Positions 31,959 to 41,162 of a stretch of 64,000 nucleotides of DNA are shown here, one piece after another (within the stretch, counting starts at the first letter, position 1; the number at the start of each line of letters is the position of its first letter). The notes beneath the pieces were generated by a model. That model worked only from the letters and a program-made list of their open reading frames with translations, was not told the DNA's origin and did no database searches. The position numbers and the translations under genes were made by a program. This stretch comes from Agarivorans litoreus (GTDB lineage Bacteria; Pseudomonadota; Gammaproteobacteria; Enterobacterales; Celerinatantimonadaceae): the NCBI RefSeq assembly GCF_019649015.1, contig NZ_BLPI01000001.1, forward strand, positions 3,343,001-3,407,000, in the 5' to 3' direction.

Positions 31959-33029
31959 ATGTTGAATAAACGTTTATCATTAAGTGCCTTGGCACTTAGC
32001 ATGGGCGCAATGGTAAGTGCGCAGGCCAATGCTGAAACTTTACGTTTGCTTACTTGGGGCGGCTATGCACCACAAGAAGTTATCGAAATGTTTGAGAAAG
32101 AAACCGGCATTGAAGTAAAAGTGACTAAATCAAACAACGAAGACATGATCTCTAAACTTCGCGCAACTGGCGGCTCGGGCTTTGATTTAGCCCAACCTAG
32201 CCAAGACCGTATCACCGGTGTGCAACAGCAGTTTGGCATATATCAGCCTATTGATTTAGCTCGTATTGACCAGACCCAAATTATTACTTCAATGTTAGAT
32301 GCTACCAAAAAGAATACCGCTGTAGGCGAGCAAGTATTTGGTGTTCCTCATGTGTGGGGAACCAGCGGTTTGGTGGTAAATGGTGAAATGGCAAAAGATG
32401 TGGCCGATTACACCGACCTATGTCAGCAGCAGTACCAAGGTAAAATTTCTTATCGCTTAAAGCGCCCAACCTTAATCGGTTTTGCTTTTGCATTGGGTGA
32501 AGATCCGTTTGCTGCTTACGCTGATCCGGTTAAGTACCAAGAAATATTGAACAAAGTTGAAAAGGCTCTGGTGGAATGTAAGCCCTTGGTTAAGACCTAC
32601 TGGTCTGGCGGCGACGAGTTAATGAACTTGATGCGTTCTAATGAAGTAGTTGCCGCTATGGCTTGGGATGCTGGCGGTTGGAAGCTAAATCGTGATCAAC
32701 AGAATATCCAGTTTGTAGCGCCTAAATCTGGAGCTTTGGGTTGGATTGATACTTTTGCCATTCCTAAAAAGTCTAAAGCAGTAGATGCTGCGTACAAGTG
32801 GATTAACTTTGTTATGCGCCCTGAAGTAGCAGCTAAAATTACCGAAGCTGCAGGTAACTTCACCGCTTCTAAAGGTTCAGACGCTTACGTAAACGAATTG
32901 GCGAAGTCGCAGTTTAACGCCAGCTTTAGTAGCGACGACATCGACAACATTAAGTGGTACCCCGCTGTTCCTGCTGGTTTAGAAGCTATGGAAGGCAAAG
33001 TACTGGATCGCGTACAAGCGGCCAACTAG
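31959..33029 (+). CDS. potD: Spermidine/putrescine-type ABC transporter substrate-binding protein
   Basis: A 356-residue periplasmic protein of the PotD/PotF group. The signal peptide (MLNKRLSLSALALSMGAMVS plus AQANA) starts at 31959, chosen over 31947 for its RBS AGAG. Mature motifs: LRLLTWGGYAPQEVIEMFEK, NNEDMISKLRATGGSGFDLA, VPHVWGTSGLVVNG and DAGGWKLNRD. It heads the potDABC operon. A GC-rich hairpin at 33037-33052 between this gene and potA probably raises the relative amount of binding protein. Polyamine specificity is inferred; other amines are possible. Confidence 0.88.
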   Translation: MLNKRLSLSALALSMGAMVSAQANAETLRLLTWGGYAPQEVIEMFEKETGIEVKVTKSNNEDMISKLRATGGSGFDLAQPSQDRITGVQQQFGIYQPIDLARIDQTQIITSMLDATKKNTAVGEQVFGVPHVWGTSGLVVNGEMAKDVADYTDLCQQQYQGKISYRLKRPTLIGFAFALGEDPFAAYADPVKYQEILNKVEKALVECKPLVKTYWSGGDELMNLMRSNEVVAAMAWDAGGWKLNRDQQNIQFVAPKSGALGWIDTFAIPKKSKAVDAAYKWINFVMRPEVAAKITEAAGNFTASKGSDAYVNELAKSQFNASFSSDDIDNIKWYPAVPAGLEAMEGKVLDRVQAAN

Positions 33030-33036
33030 TTTTATT

Positions 33037-33052
33037 GGGGCGCTCGCGCCCC
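33037..33052 (+). other. Intra-operon hairpin between potD and potA
   Basis: GGGGCG / CGCCCC, 6-bp stem with a 4-base loop directly after the potD stop. No U tract. Such hairpins protect the upstream mRNA from 3' decay and favour the binding protein over the rest of the transporter. Confidence 0.6.
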
Positions 33053-33073
33053 TCTGCTTTATTTGGAAGTACT

Positions 33074-34189
33074 ATGGCGGCAAACGCTAAATATGATCTT
33101 GAATGTAAACACCTCTCGAAGCATTTCTCAGAATTTACAGCAGTAGATAAGCTTAATTTCTCAGTTGAGGCTGGCTCGTTTTTCTCTATTTTAGGCCCTT
33201 CTGGCTGCGGTAAAACCACCTTATTAAGAATGTTGGCTGGCTTTGAATCACCCAGTGAAGGAGAGATTCAGATCCATCAAAAGCGGGTTAACGAACTAGC
33301 GCCAAATAAGCGCCCAGTGAATATGGTGTTTCAGCACCTGGCTCTTTTTCCGAACATGAATGTGTCGGAGAACATTGCTTACGGATTAAAGCGCCGTGGT
33401 ATTAAAGCCAACGAGCGACGGCATAAGATTAAAGATGTGTTAGAGCGAGTGGGCTTAGATGGCAGTCAAAACAAGCAAATTACTCAGTTATCGGGCGGGC
33501 AAAAACAACGCATTGCGATTGCCCGCAGCTTAGTACTGGAGCCTCGTTTACTGTTGCTTGATGAGCCCTTAGGCGCACTAGATTTAAAACTGCGTGAAAA
33601 AATGAAAGTTGAGCTAAAGCACTTGCAGCGCGAATTTGGCACAACCTTTATCTACATTACTCACGATCAATCTGAAGCCTTGGTGATGTCAGATAAGGTG
33701 GCGGTAATGAACAATGGCCGCTTTGAACAGGTAGCCAGTCCGCAGCAGCTGTATTATCAACCGAATACGGCGTTTGTGGCCAAATTCGTTGGCCAAACCA
33801 ATGCGCATTCAGCAGTGGTGTGTGAACAACGACAAGGTGTTGCTTTACTTAAAACCGCTCGAGGTCGCCACCTGATCGTAGCGACTACTATTGATCAAGC
33901 AGAAAAGTCGCTGGTGGATGTATTTGTGCGGCCAGAAGCCATTGGAATTTGTGAAGCGGGAAGGGAAGTTCAAGCCGATAACCAGTTTGATGTAGAAGTT
34001 GAAGAATGCTTGTTTGATGGCGCAAGTTCCACCTTAGTGGTTAAAGATACTCACCATCAAGACAGTTACCGAGTGGCTCCAGGTGCCAGTTTTTCTTTGC
34101 AGCACATAGTTCCGGGCAGTAAGTTACGAATATTTTGGGATGCTAAACAAGCAATTTGTATTAGCCAAGAGGTGAAGGGTGAAAGCTAA
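33074..34189 (+). CDS. potA: Spermidine/putrescine-type ABC transporter ATP-binding protein
   Basis: A 371-residue ATPase. The ATG at 33074 is chosen over a frame start 40 codons upstream, since GGAAG precedes it and homology begins there. Walker A GPSGCGKTTLL, Q-loop VFQHLALFP, signature LSGGQKQRIAIARSL, Walker B LLLLDEPLGALD and switch His YITHDQSEAL. A C-terminal TOBE-like domain (about 270-370) follows. The end overlaps potB by 11 bases. Confidence 0.93.
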   Translation: MAANAKYDLECKHLSKHFSEFTAVDKLNFSVEAGSFFSILGPSGCGKTTLLRMLAGFESPSEGEIQIHQKRVNELAPNKRPVNMVFQHLALFPNMNVSENIAYGLKRRGIKANERRHKIKDVLERVGLDGSQNKQITQLSGGQKQRIAIARSLVLEPRLLLLDEPLGALDLKLREKMKVELKHLQREFGTTFIYITHDQSEALVMSDKVAVMNNGRFEQVASPQQLYYQPNTAFVAKFVGQTNAHSAVVCEQRQGVALLKTARGRHLIVATTIDQAEKSLVDVFVRPEAIGICEAGREVQADNQFDVEVEECLFDGASSTLVVKDTHHQDSYRVAPGASFSLQHIVPGSKLRIFWDAKQAICISQEVKGES

Positions 34190-35036
34190 AGGGCTTGGGT
34201 TTTACTTATTACTGCTTCCTTTTGTACTGTGGTTTGTTCTGCTTATTGTATTGCCACATTTGCAGATGCTAGAGCTGTCTTTCATCAAACGGGATTATGT
34301 GGCTGGGGACAGCGTAGGTTGGTACCAATACCAACAGTTTTTGGGCGAGCCGCTCTATTGGCGAACTTTGTTGCGCACTGTGTGGATGTCGTTGTTAGCC
34401 ACTTTCATCACCTTGCTGGTAAGTTTTCCGGTGGCCTTTTTCATTGCTAAGGTAGCGCAAGGTAAAGTTAAACGTTTGCTGTTGTTAAGTTGCTTGCTGC
34501 CTTTCTGGGTCAGTGAGTTAGTGCGCACTTACGGTTGGATGATATTGCTACGTGAATCTGGTGTGATTAGCCAAGGTTTAATGGCTCTGGGGTTGACCGA
34601 GCAACCGATTGAATTTTTGTACAACGATGTGAGCATGTTGGTAGGGTTGGTGTATACCTCAATGTTGTTCATGGTGGTGCCATTGGTAAGCACTTTGGAG
34701 GGCTTGGATCAAAGCTTAATAGAAGCCGGTTACGATTTGGGCGGCAATGGTTGGAACGTTACTACCTCAATAATTGTCCCTTATGCTATGCCCGGTATTG
34801 TATCGGGTTGCATCATGGTGTTTATGCTTTGCCTAGGAAATTATTTAACACCGCGTTTATTGGGCGGAAAAGATAGCCTATGGTTTACCGAACAGATTTT
34901 CACTCAGTTTATTACGCGTTTTAATTGGGAGTTGGGCGCTGCCTTTGGGGTGATTTTATTGCTGGTTTCGTCCTTAGTCGTGGCGCTGGGTTTAAAGCTA
35001 AGTGGCCAATCATTTAGTCGTACTTTGGGACGTTAG
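34179..35036 (+). CDS. potB: Spermidine/putrescine-type ABC transporter permease
   Basis: A 285-residue inner-membrane permease with six predicted segments and the conserved EAA-like loop (IEAGYDLGGNGWNVTTSIIVP). GTG start at 34179, overlapping potA. It pairs with PotC to form the channel. Charged residues in the FIKRDYVAGDSVGWYQYQQF region match PotB/PotH. Confidence 0.9.
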   Translation: MKAKGLGFYLLLLPFVLWFVLLIVLPHLQMLELSFIKRDYVAGDSVGWYQYQQFLGEPLYWRTLLRTVWMSLLATFITLLVSFPVAFFIAKVAQGKVKRLLLLSCLLPFWVSELVRTYGWMILLRESGVISQGLMALGLTEQPIEFLYNDVSMLVGLVYTSMLFMVVPLVSTLEGLDQSLIEAGYDLGGNGWNVTTSIIVPYAMPGIVSGCIMVFMLCLGNYLTPRLLGGKDSLWFTEQIFTQFITRFNWELGAAFGVILLLVSSLVVALGLKLSGQSFSRTLGR

Positions 35037-35045
35037 GAGTGCCTT

Positions 35046-35900
35046 ATGCTGCATCAATTACGTGGCCCTGCTAAATCCTTTTATCAGTTCTATATGGTGG
35101 GGTTTTTAGTCTTTTTGGCACTGCCATTAAGCATTGTGGCGGTGTTTGCATTTAATGATAGTTTGTTTGCGGCACTACCTTGGCAAGGCTTCACCTTGGA
35201 TTGGTTTATTGGTCAAACTGAGCCTAAGCTGGGCATTCTTTATGATGATGGTTTGTTATCTAGCATTGCGGTGAGTGCTTCGATAGCGTGTTTTGTTACC
35301 TTGTTTTCCTTACTGCTTGCCACGGCTAATGCTTGGCTGTTCATTCGTTTTGATTTCCCAGGGAAGAACTGGTTATACATTGGTTTATTGTTGCCTTTAG
35401 TGATACCTGGAGTGATTTTAGGGGTGGCGATTTTAGTCGCCAGTAGCAGCTTGGCGAACAGCATTGAGAACAGCTTTGCTTGGGAGTTAGAGTGGTTGAG
35501 GCCAGGTTTTGTGTTGGTGGTGATTGGCCAAGTAGCATTTATTACCACTATTGCCACCTTGGTGGTGTTAGCTCGCTTACGTAAGTTTGATTTTAGCTTG
35601 GAAGAGGCGGCGCTAAACCTAGGGGCTAACTCTTGGGTAGCTTTTGTTACAGTGGTATTGCCGTTTCTTAGCCCCGCTTTAATCGGAGCTGCTGTGGTTA
35701 GCTTTTTAATGTCTTTCGAAAACTTTAATACTACCTTAATGCTGGTGGGGTCCGACGCGCCGCTGACTATTGCTATGTATGACCGTTTACGCGAAGGGTC
35801 AACACCAGTGCTCAATGCTGTGTCATTATTATTGATGCTTGGCTCTGCTTTTATTGCTTTGGTATCGATGTTATTTGATGGCAAAAGTAAACAGGATTAA
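35046..35900 (+). CDS. potC: Spermidine/putrescine-type ABC transporter permease
   Basis: A 284-residue inner-membrane permease with six segments and the EAA loop (LEEAALNLGANSWVAFVTVV). It is the last gene of the potDABC operon, 9 bases after potB. PFAM BPD_transp_1 type. The PotC/PotI signature FNDSLFAALPWQGFTLDWF is present near the N-terminus. Confidence 0.9.
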   Translation: MLHQLRGPAKSFYQFYMVGFLVFLALPLSIVAVFAFNDSLFAALPWQGFTLDWFIGQTEPKLGILYDDGLLSSIAVSASIACFVTLFSLLLATANAWLFIRFDFPGKNWLYIGLLLPLVIPGVILGVAILVASSSLANSIENSFAWELEWLRPGFVLVVIGQVAFITTIATLVVLARLRKFDFSLEEAALNLGANSWVAFVTVVLPFLSPALIGAAVVSFLMSFENFNTTLMLVGSDAPLTIAMYDRLREGSTPVLNAVSLLLMLGSAFIALVSMLFDGKSKQD

Positions 35901-36055
35901 GTTCTTAGTGTTTAAAAGATAACAACGTTTTGTTGTGGCTTATGCACTTAAATTGACGATAAAAGTTAAAAATTAGCTGCGCTGTTATTGTTTATCGCTA
36001 TTGCGATTTGAGCGTGATATAACCAACAGCTCACTGTTGTACTAGGGAGTAGTTG

Positions 36056-37276
36056 GTGAAACACAGCAGTACCCACTCTAAAGCCTTTATTATCTTACTT
36101 GCGGGCATGATGTCGTTGGTGGCCTTGTCGGTTGATGCGATGCTACCGGCGCTGTTAGCTATTGCCGAAGATTTCGAACTGGCTAATCCCGCGCATGCCC
36201 AATGGACCATCACATCACTGTTTATAGGCCTTTCGATTGGCCAACTTGTTTATGGGCCATGGTCAGATGCAGTTGGCCGAAAACCTCCTATCTATGTTGG
36301 TTACCTACTATTTATTGTAGGTAGCATTATCTGTGTATTGTCTAGCTCGTTTGCTTGGCTTATCGCCGGGCGAGTACTGCAAGGTATGGGCGCAGCAGCG
36401 CCAAGAATTATTACTATGGCCTTAGTGCGCGACAAGTTAAAAGGCGCTGAAATGGCGCGCATTATGTCTGTGGTGTTTTCGGTATTTATTGTCGTGCCGA
36501 TTTTGGCCCCCGCGGTGGGCCAAGTTATTTTAGGTTTGGCCCACTGGCGTTGGATCTTCGGCATGTTATTGCTTATGGCTATTGCTACTGGTCTTGGCTT
36601 TTGGCGGGGACAAGAAGAAACCTTAACCTTGGATAAACGTCGCCCTCTAACATTACAAAGCTTTGTAGAAGGGCTTAAGCATTTACTGCAAAAGCGCAGT
36701 GCGCTGGTTTACACCATTGTATCTGGTTTTATTTTTGGCGCTTTTATGGGTTACTTAAATAGCGCGCCATTATTGTTTATTCAACTCTACAATCAAGCCG
36801 ACAACTTTGCGCTGCTGTTTGCTTTAGCGGCGATTGCCGTAGGTGTTGCATCCTTAGTGAATGGTCGTTTTGTACTTAAGTTAGGCATGCGCTTAATGAT
36901 TAAGGCTGCGTTGTGGGGCTTACTTGCCCTTACGAGCGTATTTTGTTTATTACTAATAGCTAGCAGCGGAGTGCCTCCTCTTTGGTGGTTAATGGCTTAT
37001 TTGATCCCAGCATTTTTCTGCATTGGTATTTTGTTTGGTAATTTAAACTCTTTAGCCATGGAGCCTTTAGGAGCAATTGCAGGAATGGGCTCGGCGTTTG
37101 TGGCGAGTATTTCTACGCTGGTGGCTATTCCCATTGGTAGCCTTATCGGCCTTAGCTTCAACCAAACTTGTTATCCAGTGGTGATCGGCTTTTGGTTAGT
37201 GGCAGCGAGTAGCTTGTTGCTAATCAAGGGCTTCGACAATCCAGATCTTAAAGGCAAGCAATCATTGGCTTCTTAA
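36056..37276 (+). CDS. MFS drug-resistance-type transporter (Bcr/CflA family)
   Basis: A 406-residue inner-membrane exporter with 12 predicted segments. Motif DAVGRKPPIYVGYLLF is the first MFS loop, and VDAMLPALLAIAEDFELANP opens like Bcr/CflA proteins (DMYLPA type). The start is GTG at 36056, 6 bases after GGAG; the TTG one codon upstream is too close to it. The substrate is unknown. About 240 bases downstream lies a dioxygenase-PLP enzyme pair on the same strand, so it might export their product, but the hairpin at 37307 between them argues for separate transcripts. Confidence 0.9.
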   Translation: MKHSSTHSKAFIILLAGMMSLVALSVDAMLPALLAIAEDFELANPAHAQWTITSLFIGLSIGQLVYGPWSDAVGRKPPIYVGYLLFIVGSIICVLSSSFAWLIAGRVLQGMGAAAPRIITMALVRDKLKGAEMARIMSVVFSVFIVVPILAPAVGQVILGLAHWRWIFGMLLLMAIATGLGFWRGQEETLTLDKRRPLTLQSFVEGLKHLLQKRSALVYTIVSGFIFGAFMGYLNSAPLLFIQLYNQADNFALLFALAAIAVGVASLVNGRFVLKLGMRLMIKAALWGLLALTSVFCLLLIASSGVPPLWWLMAYLIPAFFCIGILFGNLNSLAMEPLGAIAGMGSAFVASISTLVAIPIGSLIGLSFNQTCYPVVIGFWLVAASSLLLIKGFDNPDLKGKQSLAS

Positions 37277-37306
37277 AGCATAAAATATCGTTTTTAATCT
37301 ACATTA

Positions 37307-37356
37307 AATCAGTGGCTTAAGGAAAAACTGGAGAGTTTTTCTTTAAGCCACTGATT
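37307..37356. other. Long perfect hairpin in the MFS-dioxygenase gap
   Basis: Arms of 23 bases (AATCAGTGGCTTAAGG and its continuation to 37329; complement 37334-37356) pair with one G-U wobble and leave a 4-base loop. No U tract follows. Far longer than a normal terminator stem; it would end or protect the MFS transcript and may be an RNase III target. Mobile-element debris is an alternative. Confidence 0.6.
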
Positions 37357-37516
37357 AGTTGTTACGGTTTGGTGTTTTAACTAATCCTGGAAATATCATT
37401 TGGTTTTAAATGTTGAATTTATAGTAATTTGTGATTCTTAATGCTGTTTGGTGTGGCGCTGGCAGCTGTTTATTATTAGTCTTAATGTTATCACTTTGTT
37501 AACCAGAGATTGAACC

Positions 37517-38158
37517 ATGAACACTCACGCAGACTGTTTACTACAGCTAAACCATTTAAGCGGTGCCGCAGTGCACGATTTATCGTCTTCATTTGATAAT
37601 CTTCCTCATACTAAGCATGCCGATGGGCAATACCGTTTACGTCGCTATTCTGTTGTTCGTATTAATGATGGAAAGGTGCAAGCTCTGCCAGGTCGGAGCT
37701 TTGTGCAAAGTGAACAGGTGAATCACTTTCAAGGCGATGTTATTCGTCAGTTTGAGGATATTGAGCAGAGCATTACTGCTTCTAAAGGCATGTATGAAAT
37801 GTGTGCCCTTTTCTTGGAAGCAAATAGCTTAAGTGAACAGCAAGAGATTGAAATTCATCAAATTAGAATTGCCGCGCAGGCTTCCGATACACCAGTTGCT
37901 CCTGAAGGAGTGCATCAAGATGGATTTAGCCATATCGCCGTAGTGGGCATTCGTCGTCATAATATTGATGGTGGAGACTTCATGGTGTTTAAAGATAAAC
38001 ATCAAGCACCGATTATGACCTTAGCACTAGACAGTGGTGAAGTCGCGCTACTTGATGACAGTAAACTTTGGCACTATGCAAGGCCAATTCGTGCTCATCG
38101 CCCCAGTGAACCGGGCTTTATGGATGTATTTGTATTAACAGCAAAGGATGAAGCATGA
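37517..38158 (+). CDS. 2-oxoglutarate/Fe(II) dioxygenase (PF10014, BsmA/isoleucine-dioxygenase family)
   Basis: A 213-residue non-heme iron enzyme. The iron triad is seen as H-x-D in PEGVHQDGFSH (about residue 134) and the distal His in LWHYARPIRAH. The family's arginine for 2-oxoglutarate is likely the Arg in RPIRAHRPS. Relatives hydroxylate free amino acids such as isoleucine or leucine. The stop codon overlaps the start of the following PLP enzyme by four bases (ATGA), so the two are co-expressed. A MFS exporter is upstream. Substrate amino acid is not determined. Confidence 0.85.
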   Translation: MNTHADCLLQLNHLSGAAVHDLSSSFDNLPHTKHADGQYRLRRYSVVRINDGKVQALPGRSFVQSEQVNHFQGDVIRQFEDIEQSITASKGMYEMCALFLEANSLSEQQEIEIHQIRIAAQASDTPVAPEGVHQDGFSHIAVVGIRRHNIDGGDFMVFKDKHQAPIMTLALDSGEVALLDDSKLWHYARPIRAHRPSEPGFMDVFVLTAKDEA

Positions 38159-39387
38159 GTTTTTCTGTAGAGGCTGCACGCAAGCTGTTTCCTGCCTTAA
38201 ATGCTAGGGGGGATGAAGAGCCCTTAATCTATCTAGACGGGCCAGGGGGCGCGCAACTGCCCGCTTCAGTGCTGCAAGCCATGAACGATTACTTTATAAA
38301 AGGTAATTCTAATTTAGGCGGCGCTTTTGCTAGTAGCAAGCATACTGAACAGGTTGTAGAAAAAGGGAGGCAGCAGACTAAAACCTTATTGAATGCTGCT
38401 AGCGCTAATAACATTGTGTTTGATGCCAATATGACATCCTTAACCTTTAAGTTAAGTAGAGCAATAAGCCGAGACTGGCAAGCTAATGATGAAATACTGG
38501 TGACCGCACTTGATCATTATTCCAATGTGTCGAGCTGGCAACAGGCAGCTGCCGACAAAGGGGCTAAGGTGCATCAAGTGAGAATTAACCCGGCTAACTG
38601 TAATTTGGATTATGCGCACCTAGAGTCATTGATAAATTCTAATACCCGCCTTATTGCGCTTACTTATGCCTCTAATACCAGCGGTAGCATTGTTGATTTA
38701 CAAAGAGTTATCCATAAAGCGAAAAGCGTAGGCGCAATGGTTTATGTGGATGCGGTGCATTATGTGCCACATCGTTTAGTGGATGTGCAACAACTGGGCT
38801 GCGACTTCTTGCTCTGTTCGGCTTACAAGTTTTTTGGGCCTCACCTTGGTATTGCTTATGTAGCCGATCCTTGGCTGGAGCTGCTCAAACCTTATAAAGT
38901 TGAGCCCGCGACTAATCTTGGTCCTGGTCGTTTTGAAACCGGCACCCAAAGCTTTGCGGCTATTGCAGGCATGAGTGCAGCAGTTGACTACTTGGCTGAT
39001 TGGAACCCACAGCAAAATAAGCGAGCAGCATTAACCGCCAGTTTTGAGCAGTTTGCCGCGCATGAACAAGCTTTAAGCGAGCATTTTTTGAAGCGCTTGG
39101 CTGCCCATCCGCAAGCCACGCTTTACGGTGAGAGTAGCTTGCAGCGTGCACACATGCGCACTGCAACGTTCTCGTTGTGCTGGCCAAATACTCAGCCGCA
39201 GCAAATTGCCGCTATGTTGGGCGAGCATAATATTGCCACGTGGCATGGGCATTTTTATGCGCAAGGCATGATGGAGCAATTGGGGGTGATGGATAAAGGT
39301 GGGGTGTTACGTGTAGGTTGTATGCATTATAACACTCATCAAGAAGTGGACCGTTTGTGGGACCTTTTAGATCGTTACTGTGCCTAG
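38155..39387 (+). CDS. PLP-dependent cysteine-desulfurase-like enzyme (class V aminotransferase fold)
   Basis: A 410-residue class V aminotransferase-fold enzyme. PLP-binding Lys is in LCSAYKFFGPHLGIAYV, the Asp-x-x-His PLP site in VYVDAVHYVPHRLVDV, and the start YLDGPGGAQLPASVLQAM matches the cysteine desulfurase-like/SufS group. Despite that name the group includes enzymes for other amino acids. Its overlap with the dioxygenase suggests that it acts on the hydroxylated amino acid, for example by elimination or lyase chemistry. The N-terminal part has no target signal, so it is cytoplasmic. Confidence 0.82.
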   Translation: MSFSVEAARKLFPALNARGDEEPLIYLDGPGGAQLPASVLQAMNDYFIKGNSNLGGAFASSKHTEQVVEKGRQQTKTLLNAASANNIVFDANMTSLTFKLSRAISRDWQANDEILVTALDHYSNVSSWQQAAADKGAKVHQVRINPANCNLDYAHLESLINSNTRLIALTYASNTSGSIVDLQRVIHKAKSVGAMVYVDAVHYVPHRLVDVQQLGCDFLLCSAYKFFGPHLGIAYVADPWLELLKPYKVEPATNLGPGRFETGTQSFAAIAGMSAAVDYLADWNPQQNKRAALTASFEQFAAHEQALSEHFLKRLAAHPQATLYGESSLQRAHMRTATFSLCWPNTQPQQIAAMLGEHNIATWHGHFYAQGMMEQLGVMDKGGVLRVGCMHYNTHQEVDRLWDLLDRYCA

Positions 39388-39395
39388 TAACCTTT

Positions 39396-40100
39396 TTATA
39401 CGTCTAAGGCTAGGTGAGCAAATAGTTCATTTAGGTCGGTATCACCTTGAAACTTAATACCCACAGCAATATGGTTATGACCATCTCGGCTTTGGCTTTT
39501 TATATTGCCTTCGATTACTGTGTCATTCTCTGGTTTGCCGGGAATTCGAATGTACACAAACACGCTATCAAGCAACAGTTTGCCATTGCTTTCTGGCCAC
39601 GCCATTTTGAAGCGGCAACCACCGGCGGATAAATCGAGAATAATGCCGTCAAAGCTTAAATCGTTTTCAATTTGCTGGTCGCTCACTGAAGAACGGTGAG
39701 TGACTGTTGCAGGAATACGCGTACTTGCGCGCTGCTGTTTGCGTAGGCTAAAACGTTCTACTTCAGATGGATATTTAACAAACAATAAGTGCTTAGGGGA
39801 TTTGATGATGTCGGTAATGATGCTGCGAAATGCAATACACTGACCAGCTTCTCCCTCAATGATTGAACGGATCACGCAAGCCATGCCTTCCACCAATACG
39901 TCGCCATGGCCTTGTTGGGCATATTTAGGCACAGCAAAGATAAGAAAGTTAGCGTCATCTAAGCCAATAAGCTTACATTTAATCCGTACATTACCTACTT
40001 TTACAAACTGCACATCTAAAACGTCGCCAAAACGCAATTGTCGCATTATTTCTACAACTTCTTGGCGTTGGTTAACGCGAGGGCTTGGTGTAGCTGGCAA
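39396..40100 (-). CDS. PilZ-domain protein (YcgR-like flagellar brake)
   Basis: A 234-residue protein of YcgR type. N-terminal PilZN domain (RFGDVLDVQFVKVGNVRIKC, LIGLDDANFLIFAVP) and a C-terminal PilZ domain with the c-di-GMP-binding Arg cluster (SLRKQQRASTRIPATVTHRS) and DLSAGGCRFKMAWP. It should lower swimming speed or alter motility at high c-di-GMP. The start is TTG at 40100 behind AAGGAAG. The GAF-GGDEF enzyme at 3.6 kb could feed it. Confidence 0.88.
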   Translation of the reverse strand: MPATPSPRVNQRQEVVEIMRQLRFGDVLDVQFVKVGNVRIKCKLIGLDDANFLIFAVPKYAQQGHGDVLVEGMACVIRSIIEGEAGQCIAFRSIITDIIKSPKHLLFVKYPSEVERFSLRKQQRASTRIPATVTHRSSVSDQQIENDLSFDGIILDLSAGGCRFKMAWPESNGKLLLDSVFVYIRIPGKPENDTVIEGNIKSQSRDGHNHIAVGIKFQGDTDLNELFAHLALDV

Positions 40101-40127
40101 AATAAAACTTCCTTATTACATGTTTGC

Positions 40128-41027
40128 TTAGAACAGGCGGCTTCCCCAGCCGAGCTTAGTTCTTAAGATCTTAAAGTAATCATAGCTTTTAGGATGAACT
40201 AGGCGCAACGGATGATTTTGTTTGCGAATAATCACTTCATCACCCGGCATTACCGGCAGTGATACATGGCTATCGCAGCTAATATGCATGTGCTCACTAT
40301 TGTCATGTGACAACTTAAGTTTAATTTCGCTATCGCTGTCTACCACAATGGGGCGCGAACTTAAGGTATGAGGAAACATTGGCACCAAAGCTATTGCATC
40401 TAAATTTGGCGTGAGGATCGGTCCTCCAGCCGATAGCGAGTAGGCGGTAGACCCAGTGGGGGTGGTCACAATCAGTCCATCGGCGCGTTGGCTAAGCATG
40501 AAGTGGTCATTTATATACACCTCAAATTCTAACATGGTGGCCACTTTATCAAGGTGCAGTACCACCTCGTTTACTGCGCTATTATGGCTTTTAACTTCGT
40601 TATGGCGCAGCACTTTGGCTTCTAATAAGCAGCGTTTCTCGGTTATGAATTTGCCTTGCAATACTTCTTTTAAAGGATGCTCAAAGTTAAAGGGATCTAA
40701 ATCGGTTAAAAAACCAAGGTTGCCGCGGTTAACCCCTAGCACGGCAACGTCGTAGCGCGATAATACTCGCGCTGCTCCCAACATATTGCCATCGCCTCCA
40801 ACCACAATGGCTAAATCAGCTTGTTCGCCTACTTGGTTAATGCTAACCAGATTAAGCCCATCAATGCTGAGTTGTTGGCCGGTCTGCTCTTCTACCAATA
40901 CGCAATATGATTGTTCAAGCAACCAATGGTAGAGCGCTGTTAAGGTATTATTGGCGCCCTCGTGGTGGGGTTTGCCAATTAAACCAATAGTGTTGAAGGT
41001 TTGAGTCATAACTTGTTGATTTAACAT
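40128..41027 (-). CDS. nadK: NAD kinase
   Basis: A 299-residue cytoplasmic kinase that phosphorylates NAD to NADP. Motifs: [30 protein letters not shown] and [20 protein letters not shown]. An N-terminal extension of six residues (start 41027) or a start at 41009 ([12 protein letters not shown]) are both possible, since neither has a strong ribosome binding site. It sits divergent to grpE, as often in gammaproteobacteria, with 135 bases between. Confidence 0.96.
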   Translation of the reverse strand: MLNQQVMTQTFNTIGLIGKPHHEGANNTLTALYHWLLEQSYCVLVEEQTGQQLSIDGLNLVSINQVGEQADLAIVVGGDGNMLGAARVLSRYDVAVLGVNRGNLGFLTDLDPFNFEHPLKEVLQGKFITEKRCLLEAKVLRHNEVKSHNSAVNEVVLHLDKVATMLEFEVYINDHFMLSQRADGLIVTTPTGSTAYSLSAGGPILTPNLDAIALVPMFPHTLSSRPIVVDSDSEIKLKLSHDNSEHMHISCDSHVSLPVMPGDEVIIRKQNHPLRLVHPKSYDYFKILRTKLGWGSRLF

Positions 41028-41088
41028 TGTGTTGCTAGTGATTATAACGTGTGGTTTTGCTCCTCAGCCAGTTTTATCGTGACTATCA

Positions 41089-41116
41089 CTTGAAAGCGGC
41101 GGTTTGATCCCCATAA
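41089..41116 (+). promoter_or_regulatory. Sigma32 heat-shock promoter of grpE
   Basis: CTTGAAA and CCCCATAA separated by 13 bases, an exact match to the sigma32 consensus, about 47 bases before the grpE ATG. Confidence 0.85.
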
Positions 41117-41162
41117 TATGCAACAGATTTAAGTTATTTGTGAAGAATTACGGAGACCCTGC

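Noticed and set aside
35240-35884. 214-residue minus-strand frame antisense to potC
   Set aside because: The opposite strand is a clear ABC permease with normal codon use; the Lys/Thr-rich reading is a shadow.
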